From: Daphnia pulex
Taxonomy: Eukaryota; Arthropoda; Branchiopoda; Diplostraca; Daphniidae
Direction of reading: 5' to 3'
Assembly (NCBI RefSeq): GCF_021134715.1
Contig: NC_060026.1
Coordinates: 5,084,001-5,148,000, forward strand
DNA length: 64,000 nucleotides
In this document: one piece after another, positions 20,539-31,973 of the stretch
How the letters are laid out: each line of letters begins with the position of its first letter
Numbering within the stretch: the stretch's first letter is position 1
The notes under the pieces: generated by a model
Database searches by the model: none
Told to the model about the DNA's origin: nothing
Seen by the model: the letters and a program-made list of their open reading frames with translations, nothing else
Position numbers and translations under genes: made by a program

Positions 20539-20610
20539 TGATCTCGACGTGATTTGAACACGCAACCTCCTGATCTGGAGTCAGGCGCGCTACCGTTGCG
20601 CCACGAAATC
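20539..20610 (-). tRNA. tRNA-Trp-CCA: tRNA-Trp(CCA), consensus copy
   Basis: Consensus sequence with the anticodon at 20576-20578. Confidence 0.96.
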
Positions 20611-20890
20611 CTGAGTTGTAATCTAATTTATATCATACTAATTGCGGAAGTGCAGAGTTTTTCAAGAAGTAGTAGATCCGGTTGTAAAATTGATTATCAC
20701 CCGATTAAATTTAGTCTTTTGAAAGTTTCAACCTGAGTAGTTAGGGGATTTCTTACTTTCTCAGTGGATATTTTCATCGCCACAAGCCTTGGTTTCCATA
20801 CTGAAAGCTGACGTGCTTGGGTGTGGTCGACGGCTACAACAGACGGGATGTCGTCGTTGATATTGAATCAAAAATCTTTAGTATAGTGCA

Positions 20891-20961
20891 GCATCGATGG
20901 TTCAGTGGTAGAATGCTCGCCTGCCACGCGGGCGGCCCGGGTTCGATTCCCGGTCGATGCA
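20891..20961 (+). tRNA. tRNA-Gly-GCC: tRNA-Gly(GCC), consensus copy
   Basis: Consensus sequence with the anticodon at 20923-20925. Confidence 0.96.
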
Positions 20962-21512
20962 TTTTGTATCATGCATCATGTAGAATCTACTCATTTAAGT
21001 TTCGTAGGATAAAATCCTTGCGCACAGCCTGTGTGGACGGAACGTAGTGGTGATGGAAGCAATCTCTTTTCGGCGGACTCTATTTTTTCGTGCCGTTTTT
21101 GTGCATGTTAGTTAAATTTCCTTTGATAATACCGATTTGCGAAAAAACTATTTGTAGGAAAAGGGGTAAAAATGATTTCCATCGTAAGACTCTGTGTTTG
21201 CATTTTGGAAACCCGAGATAGTTATCGGTTCAAACTGGTTCCAGCTGTAGTCGTAATCGACATTCAGACGCAAACATTCGCCTTTTTTCTAAACTAACGC
21301 TGTTGTATGTTATCCCATTCCCAAAACTTTAGTCTCCTATACCTACAGTCGACATTTGTTGAAAAGAAGAAACCAGCCAAAAACATTTCCAGGTTAAGGA
21401 TACATGAGTATTGAGAGAAATGGATTCCAATGAAATGTTTATTAATGTCACTAAAATAGTAGTCTGCACAATTATCCATGAAAATATAACTCTACGTGTG
21501 AAACTTCTTTTT

Positions 21513-21584
21513 TGATCTCGACGTGATTTGAACACTTAACCTCCTAATCTTGAGTCAGGCGCGCTACCGTTGCGCCACGAAATC
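21513..21584 (-). tRNA. tRNA-Trp body with anticodon CAA, T stem weakened
   Basis: The loop is CTCAAGA with CAA at 21550-21552 (UUG, Leu). Unlike the 19564 copy it keeps C32, so the two CAA changes probably arose separately. A50 faces G64 in the T stem and U40 wobbles with G30. Confidence 0.55.
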
Positions 21585-21864
21585 CTGATTAATAGTTTAA
21601 TTTATATCATACTACTTGCGGAAGTGCAGAGTTTTTCAAGAAGTAGTAGATCCGGTTGTAAAATTGATTATCACCCGATTAAATTTAGTCTTTTGAAAGT
21701 TTCAACCTGAGTAGTCAGGGGATTTCTTACTTTCTCAGTGGATATTTTCATCGCCACAAGCCTTGGTTTCCATACTGAAAGCTGACCGGCTTGGGTGTGG
21801 TCGACGGCTACAACAGAAGGGACGTCGTCGTTGATATTTAATCAAAAATCTTTAATATGGTCCA

Positions 21865-21935
21865 GCATCGATGGTTCAGTGGTAGAATGCTCGCCTGCCA
21901 CGCGGGCGGCCCGGGTTCGATTCCCGGTCGATGCA
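21865..21935 (+). tRNA. tRNA-Gly-GCC: tRNA-Gly(GCC), consensus copy
   Basis: Consensus sequence with the anticodon at 21897-21899. Confidence 0.96.
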
Positions 21936-22486
21936 TTTTGTATCATGCATCATGTAGAATCTACTCATTTAAGTTTCGTTGGATAAAATCCTTGCGCACA
22001 ACCTGTGCGGACGGAACGTAGTGGTGATGGAATCAATCTCTTTTCATCGGACTCTATTTCTTCGTGCCGTTTTTGTGCATGTTAGTTAAATTTCCTTTGA
22101 TAATACCGATTTGCGAAAAAACTATTTGTAGGAAAAGGGGTAAAAATGATTTCCATCGTAAGACTCTGTGTTTGCATTTTGGAAACCCGAGATAGTTATC
22201 GGTTCAAACTGGTTCCAGCTGTAGTCGTAATCGACATTCAGACGCAAACATTCGCCTTTTTTCTAAACTAACGCTGTTGTATGTTATTCCATTCCCAAAA
22301 CTTTAGTCTCCTATACCTACAGTCGACATTTATTGAAAAGAAGAAACCAGCCAAAAACATTTCCAGGTTAAGGATACATGAGTATTGAGAGAAATGGATT
22401 CCAATGAAATGTTAATTAATGTCACTAAAACAGTAGTCTGCAGAATTATCCATGAAAATATAACTCTACGTGTGACACTTCTTTTT

Positions 22487-22558
22487 TGATCTCGACGTGA
22501 TTTAAACACGCAACCTCCTGATCTGGAGTCAGGCGCGCTACCGTTGCGCCATGAAATC
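22487..22558 (-). pseudogene. tRNA-Trp(CCA)-like, T loop and acceptor changed
   Basis: Anticodon at 22524-22526. U56 replaces the invariant C56 and A7 faces C66. The B box is damaged. Confidence 0.55.
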
Positions 22559-22773
22559 CTGAGTTATAATTTAATTTATATCATACTAATTGTGGAAGTG
22601 CAGAGTTTTTCAAGAAGTAGTAGATCCGGTTGTAAAATTTATTATCACCCGATTAAATTTAGTCTTTTGAAAGTTTCGACCTGAGTAGTCAGGGGATTTC
22701 TTACTTTCTCAGTGGATATTTTCATCGCCACAAGCCTTGGTTTCCATACTGAAAGCTGACCGGCTTGGGTGTG

Positions 22774-22815
22774 GTCGACGTTCAGTCGACGTCAGACGTT
22801 CAGACGTCGACGAAC
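22774..22815. repeat. local GACGT-rich palindromic insertion
   Basis: Where other units read GTCGACGGCTACAAC, this one has a longer stretch with GTCGAC three times and GACGT four times in alternating orientation. It looks like fold-back template slippage around the GTCGAC palindrome. Unique in the window. Confidence 0.75.
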
Positions 22816-22865
22816 AGACGGGACGTCGTTGTTGATATTTAATCAAAAATCTTTAGTTTAGTCCA

Positions 22866-22936
22866 GCATCGATGGTTCAGTGGTAGAATGCTCGCCTGCC
22901 ACGCGGGCAGCCCGGGTTCGATTCCCCGTCAATGCA
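22866..22936 (+). pseudogene. tRNA-Gly(GCC)-like, two stem mismatches
   Basis: Anticodon at 22898-22900. C64 faces C50 in the T stem and A68 faces C5 in the acceptor stem. Confidence 0.55.
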
Positions 22937-23486
22937 TTTTGTATCATGCATCATGTAGAATCTACTCATTTAAGTTTCGTTGGATAAAATCCTTGCGCAC
23001 AACCTGTGCGGACGGAACGTAGTGGTGATGGAAGTAATCTTATTTCGGCAAACTCTATTTTTTCGTGCCGTTTTTGTGCATGTTAGTTAAATTTCCTTAG
23101 ATAATACCGATTTGCGAAAAAACTATTTGTAGGAAAAGGGGTAAAAATGATTTCCATCGTAAGACTCTGTGTTTGCATTTTGGAAACCCGAGATAGTTAT
23201 CGGTTTAAACTGGTTCCAGCTGTAGTCGTAATCGACATTCAGACGCAAACATTCGCCTTTTTCTAAACTAACGCTGTTGTATGTTATCCCATTCCCAAAA
23301 CTTTAGTCTCCTATACCTACAGTCGACATTTGTTGAAAAGAAGAAACCAGCCAAAAACATTTCCAGGTTAAGGATACGTGAGTATTGAGAGAAATGGATT
23401 CCAATAAAATGTTAATTAATGTCACTAAAACAGTAGTCTGCAGAATTATCCATAAAAATATAACTCTACGTATGACACTTCTTTTT

Positions 23487-23558
23487 TTATCTCGACGTGA
23501 TTTGAACACGCAACCTCCTGATCTGGAGTCAGGCGCGCTACCGTTGCGCCACGAAATC
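23487..23558 (-). tRNA. tRNA-Trp-CCA: tRNA-Trp(CCA) with G1-A72
   Basis: Anticodon at 23524-23526. Consensus except A72. Confidence 0.8.
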
Positions 23559-23838
23559 CTGAGTAATAATCTAATTTATATCATACTACTTGCGGAAATG
23601 CAGAGTATTTCAAGAAGTAGTAGATCCGGTTGTAAAATTGATTATCACCCGATTAAATTTAGTCTTTTGAAAGTTTCAACCTGATTAGTCAGGGGATTTC
23701 TTACTTTCTCAGTGGATATTTTCATCGCCACAAGCCTTGGTTTCCATACTGAAAGCTGACCGGCTTGGGTGTGGTCGACGGCTACAACAAACGGGACGTC
23801 GTCGTTGATATTGAATCAAAAATCTTTAGTATGGTCCA

Positions 23839-23909
23839 GCATCGATGGTTCAGTGGTAGAATGCTCGCCTGCCACGCGGGCGGCCCGGGTTCGATTCCCG
23901 GTCGATGCA
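23839..23909 (+). tRNA. tRNA-Gly-GCC: tRNA-Gly(GCC), consensus copy
   Basis: Consensus sequence with the anticodon at 23871-23873. Confidence 0.96.
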
Positions 23910-24451
23910 TTTTGTATCATGCATCATGTAGAATCTACTCATTTAAGTTTCGTTGGATAAAATCCTTGCGCACAACCTGTGCGGACGGAACGTAGTGGTG
24001 ATGGAAGCAATCTCTTTTCGGCGGACTCTATTTTTTCGTGCCGTTTTTGTGCATGTTAGTTAAATTTCCTTTGATAATACCGATTTGCGAAAAAACTATT
24101 TGTAGGAAAAGGGGTAAAAATGATTTCCATCGTAAGACTCTGTGTTTGCATTTTGGAAACCCGAGATAGTTATCGGTTCAAACTGGTTCCAGCTGTAGTC
24201 GTAATCGAACTTCAGACCCAAACATTCGCCTTTTTCTAAACTAACGCTGTTGTATGTTATCCCATTCCCAAAACTTTAGTCTCCTATACCTACAGTCGAC
24301 ATTTGTTGAAAAGAAGAAACCAGCCAAAAACATTTCCAGGTTAAGGATACATGAGTATTGAGAGAAATGGATTCCAATGAAATGTTAATTAATGTCACTA
24401 AAACAGTAGTCTGCAGAATTATCCATGAAAATATAACTCTTCGTGCTTTTT

Positions 24452-24523
24452 TGATCTCGACGTGATTTGAACACTAAACCTCCCGATCTGGAGTCAGGCG
24501 CGCTACCGTTGCGCCACGAAATC
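24452..24523 (-). pseudogene. tRNA-Trp(CCA)-like, T stem damaged (sub-family with 27358, 56081, 57047)
   Basis: Anticodon at 24489-24491. U49-U65 and A50-G64 leave only three T-stem pairs, and G41 wobbles. The flank lacks a short stretch before the T6 tract. The shared changes mark one lineage. Confidence 0.55.
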
Positions 24524-24803
24524 CTGAGTTATAATTTAATTTATATCATGCTAATTGCGGAAGTGCAGAGTTTTTCAAGAAGTAGTAGATCCGGTTGTAA
24601 AATTGATTATCACCCGATTAAATTTATTCTTTTGAAAGTTTCAACCTGAGTAGTCAGGGGATTTCTTACTTTCTCAGTGGATATTTTCATCGCCACAAGC
24701 CTTGGTTTCCATACTGAAAGCTGACCGGCTTGGGTGTGGTCGACGGCTACAACAAACGGGACGTCGTCGTTGATATTAAATCAAAAATATTTAGTATGGT
24801 CCA

Positions 24804-24874
24804 GCATCGATGGTTCAGTGGTAGAATGCTCGCCTGCCACGAGGGCGGCCCGGGTTCGATTCCCGGTCGATGCA
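24804..24874 (+). tRNA. tRNA-Gly-GCC: tRNA-Gly(GCC) with A40
   Basis: Anticodon at 24836-24838. A40 faces G30 in the anticodon stem. The same variant occurs at 27710 in the duplicated block. Confidence 0.65.
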
Positions 24875-25419
24875 TTTTGTATCATGCATCATGTAGAATC
24901 TACTAAGTTTCGTTGGATAAAATCCTTGCGCACAACCTGTGCGGACGGATCGTAGTGGTGATGGAAGCAATCTCTTTTCGGCGGACTCTATTTTTTCGTG
25001 CCGTTTTTGTGCATGTTAGTTAAATTTCCTTTGATAATACCGATTTGCGAAAAAACTATTTGTAGGAAAAGGGGTAAAAATGATTTCCATCGTAAGACTC
25101 TGTGTTTGCATTTTGGAAACCCGAGATAGTTATCGGTTCAAACTGGTTCCAGCTGTAGTCGTAATCGACATTCAGACGCAAACATTCGCCTTTTTCTAAA
25201 CTAACGCTGTTGTATGTTATCCCATTCCCAAAACTTTAGTCTCCTATACCAACAGTCGACATTTGTTGAAAAGAAGAAACCAGCCAAAAACATTTCCAGG
25301 TTAAGGATACATGAGTATTGAGAGAAATGGATTCCAATGAAATGTTAATTAATGTCACTAAAACAGTAGTCTGCAGAATTATCCATAAAAATGTAACTCT
25401 ACGTGTGACATTTCTTTTT

Positions 25420-25491
25420 TTATCTCGACGTGATTTGAACACGCAACCTCCTGATCTGGAGTCAGGCGCGCTACCGTTGCGCCACGAAATC
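25420..25491 (-). tRNA. tRNA-Trp-CCA: tRNA-Trp(CCA) with G1-A72
   Basis: Anticodon at 25457-25459. Consensus except A72. Confidence 0.8.
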
Positions 25492-25771
25492 CTGAGTAAT
25501 AATCTAATTTATATCATACTAATTGCGGAAGTGCAGAGTTTTTCAAGAAGTAGTAGATCCGGTTGTAAAATTGATTATCACCCGATTAAATTTAGTCTTT
25601 TGAAAGTTTCAACCTGAGTAGTCAGGGGATTTCTTACTTTCTCAGTGGATATTTTCATGGCCACAAGCCTTGGTTTCCATACTGAAAGCTGACCGGCTTG
25701 GGTGTGGTCGACGGCTACAACATACGGGACGTCGTCGTTGATATTCAATCAAAAATCTTTAGTACGGTCCA

Positions 25772-25842
25772 GCATCGATGGTTCAGTGGTAGAATGCTCG
25801 CCTGACACGCGGGCGCCCCGGGTTCGATTCCCGGTCGATGCA
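25772..25842 (+). tRNA. tRNA-Gly body with anticodon GAC
   Basis: The loop is CTGACAC with GAC at 25804-25806, which reads the valine codons GUC/GUU. All stems pair, and only the variable loop differs (CGCC). The duplicate at 28678 keeps GCC, so the change post-dates the block duplication. Eukaryotes normally use AAC, not GAC, for valine. Glycyl-tRNA synthetase uses the anticodon as an identity element, so charging is uncertain. Confidence 0.85.
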
Positions 25843-26391
25843 TTTTGTATCATGCATCATGAAGAATCTACTCATTTAAGTTTCGTTGGATAAAATCCTT
25901 GCGCACAACCTGTGCGGACGGAACGTAGTGGTGATGGAAGCAATCTCTTTTCGGCGGACTCTATTTTTTCGTGCCGTTTTTGTGCATGTTAGTTAAATTT
26001 CCTTTGATAATACCGATTTGCGAAAAAACTATTTGTAGGAAAAGGGGTAAAAATGATTTCCATCGTAAGACTCTGTGTTCGCATTTTGGAAACCCGAGAT
26101 AGTTATCGGTTCAAACTGGTTCCAGCTGTAGTCGTAATCGACATTCAGACGCAAACATTCGCCTTTTTCTAAACTAACGCTGTTGTATGTTATCCCATTC
26201 CCAAAACTTTAGTCTCCTATACCTACAGTCGACATTTGTTGAAAAGAAGAAACCAGCCAAAAACATTTCCAGGTTAAGGATACATGAGTATTGAGAGAAA
26301 TTGATTCCAATGAAATGTTAATTAATGTCACTAAAACAGTAGTCTGCAGAATTATCCATGAAAATATAACTCTACGTGTGACACTTTTTTT

Positions 26392-26463
26392 TGATCTCGA
26401 CGTGATTTGAACACGCAACCTCCTGATCTGGAGTCAGGCGCGCTACCGTTGCGCCACGAAATC
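26392..26463 (-). tRNA. tRNA-Trp-CCA: tRNA-Trp(CCA), consensus copy
   Basis: Consensus sequence with the anticodon at 26429-26431. Confidence 0.96.
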
Positions 26464-26743
26464 CTGAGTTATAATCTAATTTATATCATACTAATTGCGG
26501 AAGTGCAGAGTTTTTCAAGAAGTAGTAGATCCGGTTGTAAAATTGATTATCACCCGATTAAATTTAGTCTTTTGAAAGTTTCAACCTGAGTAGTCAGGGT
26601 ATTTCTTACTTTCTCAGTGGATATTTTCATCGCCACAAGCCTTGGTTTCCATACTGAAAGCTGACCGGCTTGGGTGTGGTCGACGGCTACAACAAACGGG
26701 ACGTCGTCGTTGATATTGAATCAAAAATCTTAATTATGGTCCA

Positions 26744-26814
26744 GCATCGATGGTTCAGTGGTAGAATGCTCGCCTGCCACGCGGGTGGCCCGGGTTCGAT
26801 TCCCGGTCGATGCA
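26744..26814 (+). tRNA. tRNA-Gly-GCC: tRNA-Gly(GCC)
   Basis: Anticodon at 26776-26778. The only change is T for C at the first variable-loop base. Confidence 0.94.
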
Positions 26815-27357
26815 TTTTGTATCTTGCATCATTTAGAATCTACTCATTTAAGTTTCGTTGGATAAAATCCTTGCGCACAACCTGTGCGGACGGAACGTAG
26901 TGGTGATGAAAGCAATCTCTTTTCGGCGGACTCTATTTTTTCGTGCCGTTTTTGTGCATGTTAGTTAAATTTCCTTTGATAATACCGATTTGCGAAAAAA
27001 CTATTTGTAGGAAAAGGGGTAAAAATGATTTCCATCGTAAGACTCTGTATTTGCATTTTGGAAACCCGAGATAGTTATCGGTTCAAACTGGTTCCAGCTG
27101 TAGTCGTAATCGACATTCAGACGCAAACATTCGCCTTTTTTCTAAACTAACGCTGTTGTATGTTATCCCATTCCCAAAACTTTAGTCTCCTATACCTACA
27201 GTCGACATTTATTGAAAAGAAGAAACCAGCCAAAAACATTTCCAGGTTAAGGATACATGAGTATTAAGAGAAATGGATTCCAATGAAATGTTAATTAATG
27301 TCACTAAAACAGTAGTCTGCAGAATTATCCATGAAAATATAACTCTTCGTGCTTTTT

Positions 27358-27429
27358 TGATCTCGACGTGATTTGAACACTAAACCTCCCGATCTGGAGT
27401 CAGGCGCGCTACCGTTGCGCCACGAAATC
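27358..27429 (-). pseudogene. tRNA-Trp(CCA)-like, T stem damaged
   Basis: Same sequence as the copy at 24452, with the anticodon at 27395-27397. Part of the block duplicated with an offset of 2906 bp. Confidence 0.55.
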
Positions 27430-27709
27430 CTGAGTTATAATTTAATTTATATCATGCTAATTGCGGAAGTGCAGAGTTTTTCAAGAAGTAGTAGATCCGG
27501 TTGTAAAATTGATTATCACCCGATTAAATTTATTCTTTTGAAAGTTTCAACCTGAGTAGTCAGGGGATTTCTTACTTTCTCAGTGGATATTTTCATCGCC
27601 ACAAGCCTTGGTTTCCATACTGAAAGCTGACCGGCTTGGGTGTGGTCGACGGCTACAACAAACGGGACGTCGTCGTTGATATTAAATCAAAAATATTTAG
27701 TATGGTCCA

Positions 27710-27780
27710 GCATCGATGGTTCAGTGGTAGAATGCTCGCCTGCCACGAGGGCGGCCCGGGTTCGATTCCCGGTCGATGCA
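27710..27780 (+). tRNA. tRNA-Gly-GCC: tRNA-Gly(GCC) with A40
   Basis: Duplicate of 24804, with the anticodon at 27742-27744 and the same G30-A40 mismatch. Confidence 0.65.
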
Positions 27781-28325
27781 TTTTGTATCATGCATCATGT
27801 AGAATCTACTAAGTTTCGTTGGATAAAATCCTTGCGCACAACCTGTGCGGACGGATCGTAGTGGTGATGGAAGCAATCTCTTTTCGGCGGACTCTATTTT
27901 TTCGTGCCGTTTTTGTGCATGTTAGTTAAATTTCCTTTGATAATACCGATTTGCGAAAAAACTATTTGTAGGAAAAGGGGTAAAAATGATTTCCATCGTA
28001 AGACTCTGTGTTTGCATTTTGGAAACCCGAGATAGTTATCGGTTCAAACTGGTTCCAGCTGTAGTCGTAATCGACATTCAGACGCAAACATTCGCCTTTT
28101 TCTAAACTAACGCTGTTGTATGTTATCCCATTCCCAAAACTTTAGTCTCCTATACCAACAGTCGACATTTGTTGAAAAGAAGAAACCAGCCAAAAACATT
28201 TCCAGGTTAAGGATACATGAGTATTGAGAGAAATGGATTCCAATGAAATGTTAATTAATGTCACTAAAACAGTAGTCTGCAGAATTATCCATAAAAATGT
28301 AACTCTACGTGTGACATTTCTTTTT

Positions 28326-28397
28326 TTATCTCGACGTGATTTGAACACGCAACCTCCTGATCTGGAGTCAGGCGCGCTACCGTTGCGCCACGAAATC
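28326..28397 (-). tRNA. tRNA-Trp-CCA: tRNA-Trp(CCA) with G1-A72
   Basis: Duplicate of 25420, with the anticodon at 28363-28365. Confidence 0.8.
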
Positions 28398-28677
28398 CTG
28401 AGTAATAATCTAATTTATATCATACTAATTGCGGAAGTGCAGAGTTTTTCAAGAAGTAGTAGATCCGGTTGTAAAATTGATTATCACCCGATTAAATTTA
28501 GTCTTTTGAAAGTTTCAACCTGAGTAGTCAGGGGATTTCTTACTTTCTCAGTGGATATTTTCATGGCCACAAGCCTTGGTTTCCATACTGAAAGCTGACC
28601 GGCTTGGGTGTGGTCGACGGCTACAACATACGGGACGTCGTCGTTGATATTCAATCAAAAATCTTTAGTACGGTCCA

Positions 28678-28748
28678 GCATCGATGGTTCAGTGGTAGAA
28701 TGCTCGCCTGCCACGCGGGCGCCCCGGGTTCGATTCCCGGTCGATGCA
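28678..28748 (+). tRNA. tRNA-Gly-GCC: tRNA-Gly(GCC), duplicate of the GAC copy
   Basis: Anticodon GCC at 28710-28712. It shares the CGCC variable loop with 25772, which makes it the unmutated sister of the GAC gene. Confidence 0.94.
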
Positions 28749-29297
28749 TTTTGTATCATGCATCATGAAGAATCTACTCATTTAAGTTTCGTTGGATAAA
28801 ATCCTTGCGCACAACCTGTGCGGACGGAACGTAGTGGTGATGGAAGCAATCTCTTTTCGGCGGACTCTATTTTTTCGTGCCGTTTTTGTGCATGTTAGTT
28901 AAATTTCCTTTGATAATACCGATTTGCGAAAAAACTATTTGTAGGAAAAGGGGTAAAAATGATTTCCATCGTAAGACTCTGTGTTCGCATTTTGGAAACC
29001 CGAGATAGTTATCGGTTCAAACTGGTTCCAGCTGTAGTCGTAATCGACATTCAGACGCAAACATTCGCCTTTTTCTAAACTAACGCTGTTGTATGTTATC
29101 CCATTCCCAAAACTTTAGTCTCCTATACCTACAGTCGACATTTGTTGAAAAGAAGAAACCAGCCAAAAACATTTCCAGGTTAAGGATACATGAGTATTGA
29201 GAGAAATTGATTCCAATGAAATGTTAATTAATGTCACTAAAACAGTAGTCTGCAGAATTATCCATGAAAATATAACTCTACGTGTGACACTTTTTTT

Positions 29298-29369
29298 TGA
29301 TCTCGACGTGATTTGAACACGCAACCTCCTGATCTGGAGTCAGGCGCGCTACCGTTGCGCCACGAAATC
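29298..29369 (-). tRNA. tRNA-Trp-CCA: tRNA-Trp(CCA), consensus copy
   Basis: Consensus sequence with the anticodon at 29335-29337. Confidence 0.96.
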
Positions 29370-29648
29370 CTGAGTTAAATCTAATTTATATCATACTAAT
29401 TGCGGAAGTGCAGAGTTTTTCAAGAAGTAGTAGATCCGGTTGTAAAATTGATTATCACCCGATTAAATTTAGTCTTTTGAAAGTTTCAACCTGAGTAGTC
29501 AGGGGATTTCTTACTTTCTCAGTGGATATTTTCATGGCCACAAGCCTTGGTTTCCATACTGAAAGCTGACCGGCTTGGGTGTGGTCGACGGCTACAACAT
29601 ACGGGACGTCGTCGTTGATATTCAATCAAAAATCTTTAGTACGGTCCA

Positions 29649-29719
29649 GCATCGATGGTTCAGTGGTAGAATGCTCGCCTGCCACGCGGGCGCCCCGGGT
29701 TCGATTCCCGGTCGATGCA
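29649..29719 (+). tRNA. tRNA-Gly-GCC: tRNA-Gly(GCC)
   Basis: Anticodon at 29681-29683. Carries the CGCC variable loop and is otherwise consensus. Confidence 0.94.
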
Positions 29720-30268
29720 TTTTGTATCATGCATCATGAAGAATCTACTCATTTAAGTTTCGTTGGATAAAATCCTTGCGCACAACCTGTGCGGACGGAA
29801 CGTAGTGGTGATGGAAGCAATCTCTTTTCGGCGGACTCTATTTTTTCGTGCCGTTTTTGTGCATGTTAGTTAAATTTCCTTTGATAATACCGATTTGCGA
29901 AAAAACTATTTGTAGGAAAAGGGGTAAAAATGATTTCCATCGTAAGACTCTGTGTTCGCATTTTGGAAACCCGAGATAGTTATCGGTTCAAACTGGTTCC
30001 AGCTGTAGTCGTAATCGACATTCAGACGCAAACATTCGCCTTTTTCTAAACTAACGCTGTTGTATGTTATCCCATTCCCAAAACTTTAGTCTCCTATACC
30101 TACAGTCGACATTTGTTGAAAAGAAGAAACCAGCCAAAAACATTTCCAGGTTAAGGATACATGAGTATTGAGAGAAATTGATTCCAATGAAATGTTAATT
30201 AATGTCACTAAAACAGTAGTCTGCAGAATTATCCATGAAAATATAACTCTACGTGTGACACTTTTTTT

Positions 30269-30340
30269 TGATCTCGACGTGATTTGAACACGCAACCTCC
30301 TGATCTGGAGTCAGGCGCGCTACCGTTGCGCCACGAAATC
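30269..30340 (-). tRNA. tRNA-Trp-CCA: tRNA-Trp(CCA), consensus copy
   Basis: Consensus sequence with the anticodon at 30306-30308. Confidence 0.96.
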
Positions 30341-30620
30341 CTGAGTTATAATCTAATTTATATCATACTAATTGCGGAAGTGCAGAGTTTTTCAAGAAGT
30401 AGTAGATCCGGTTGTAAAATTTATTATCACCCGATTAAATTTAGTCTTTTGAAAGTTTTAACCTGAGTAGTCAGGGGATTTCTTACTTTCTCAGTGGATA
30501 TTTTCATCGCCACAAGCCTTGGTTTCCATACTGAAAGCTGACCGGCTTGGGTGTGGTCGACGGCTACAACATACGGGACGTCGTCGTTGATATTCAATCA
30601 AAAATCTTTAGTACGTTCCA

Positions 30621-30691
30621 GCATCGATGGTTCAGTGGTAGAATGCTCGCCTGCCACGCGGGCGGCCCGGGTTCGATTCCCAGTCGATGCA
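30621..30691 (+). tRNA. tRNA-Gly-GCC: tRNA-Gly(GCC) with A64
   Basis: Anticodon at 30653-30655. A64 faces C50 in the T stem. The same variant occurs at 38154. Confidence 0.65.
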
Positions 30692-31242
30692 TTTTGTATC
30701 ATGCATCATGAAGAATCTACTCATTTAAGTTTCGTTGGATAAAATCCTTGCGCACAACCTGTGCGGACGGAACGTAGTGGTGATGGAATCAATCTCTTTT
30801 CATCGGAATCTATTTTTTCGTGCCGTTTTTGTGCATGTTAGTTAAATTTCCTTTGATAATACCGATTTGCGAAAAAACTATTTGTAGGAAAAGGGGCAAA
30901 AATGATTTCCATCGTAAGACTCTGTGTTTGCATTTTGGAAACCCGAGATAGTTATCGGTTCAAACTGGTTCCAACTGTAGTCGTAATCGACATTCAGACG
31001 CAAACATTCGCCTTTTTTCTAAACTAACGCTGTTGTATGTTATCCCATTCCCAAAACTTTAGTCTCCTATACCTACAGTCAACATTTGTTGAAAAGAAGA
31101 AACCAGCCAAAAACATTTCCAGGTTAAGGATACATGAGTATTGAGAGAAATAGATTCCAATGAAATGTTGATTAATGTCACTACAACAGTAGTCTGCAGA
31201 ATTATCCATGAAAATATAACTCTACGTGTGACACTTCTTTGT

Positions 31243-31314
31243 TGATCTCGACGTGATTTGAACACGCAACCTCCTGATCTGGAGTCAGGCGCGCTACCGT
31301 TGCGCCACAAAATC
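31243..31314 (-). tRNA. tRNA-Trp-CCA: tRNA-Trp(CCA)
   Basis: Anticodon at 31280-31282. U6 wobbles with G67 and the rest is consensus. It lies left of the deleted unit. Confidence 0.9.
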
Positions 31315-31406
31315 CTGAGTTATAATCTAATTTATATCATACTAATTGCGGAAGTGCAGAGTTTTTCAAAAAGTAGTAGATCCGGTTGTAAAATTGATTA
31401 TCACCC

Positions 31407-31423
31407 GATTCCCGGTCGATGCA
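31407..31423 (+). pseudogene. tRNA-Gly stump (3' 17 nt only)
   Basis: The divergent spacer jumps from CACCCGATT straight into GATTCCCGGTCGATGCA, removing ~205 bp including the promoter boxes and anticodon. The deletion joins at a shared GATT. An identical stump lies at 38940. Confidence 0.9.
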
Positions 31424-31973
31424 TTTTGTATCATGCATCATGTAGAATCTACTCATTTAAGTTTCGTTGGATAAAATCCTTGCGCACAGCCTGTGCGGAC
31501 GGAACGTAGTGGTGATGGAAGCAATCTCTTTTCGGCGGACTCTATTTTTTCGTGCCGTTTTTGTGCATGTTAGTTAAATTTCCTTTGATAATACCGATTT
31601 GCGAAAAAACTATTTGTAGGAAAAGGGGTAAAAATGATTTCCATCGTAAGACTCTGTGTTTGCATTTTGGAAACCCGAGATAGTTATCGGTTCAAACTGG
31701 TTCCAGCTGTAGTCGTAATCGACATTCAGACGCAAACATTCGCCTTTTTCTAAACTAACGCTGTTGTATGTTATCCCATTCCCAAAACTTTAGTCTCCTA
31801 TACCTACAGTCGACATTTGTTGAAAAGAAGAAACCAGCCAAAAACATTTCCAGGTTAAGGATACATGAGTATTGAGAGAAATGGATTCCAATAAAATGTT
31901 AATTAATGTCACTAAAACAGTAGTCTGCAGAATTATCCATAAAAATATAACTCTACGTATGACGCTTCTTTTT

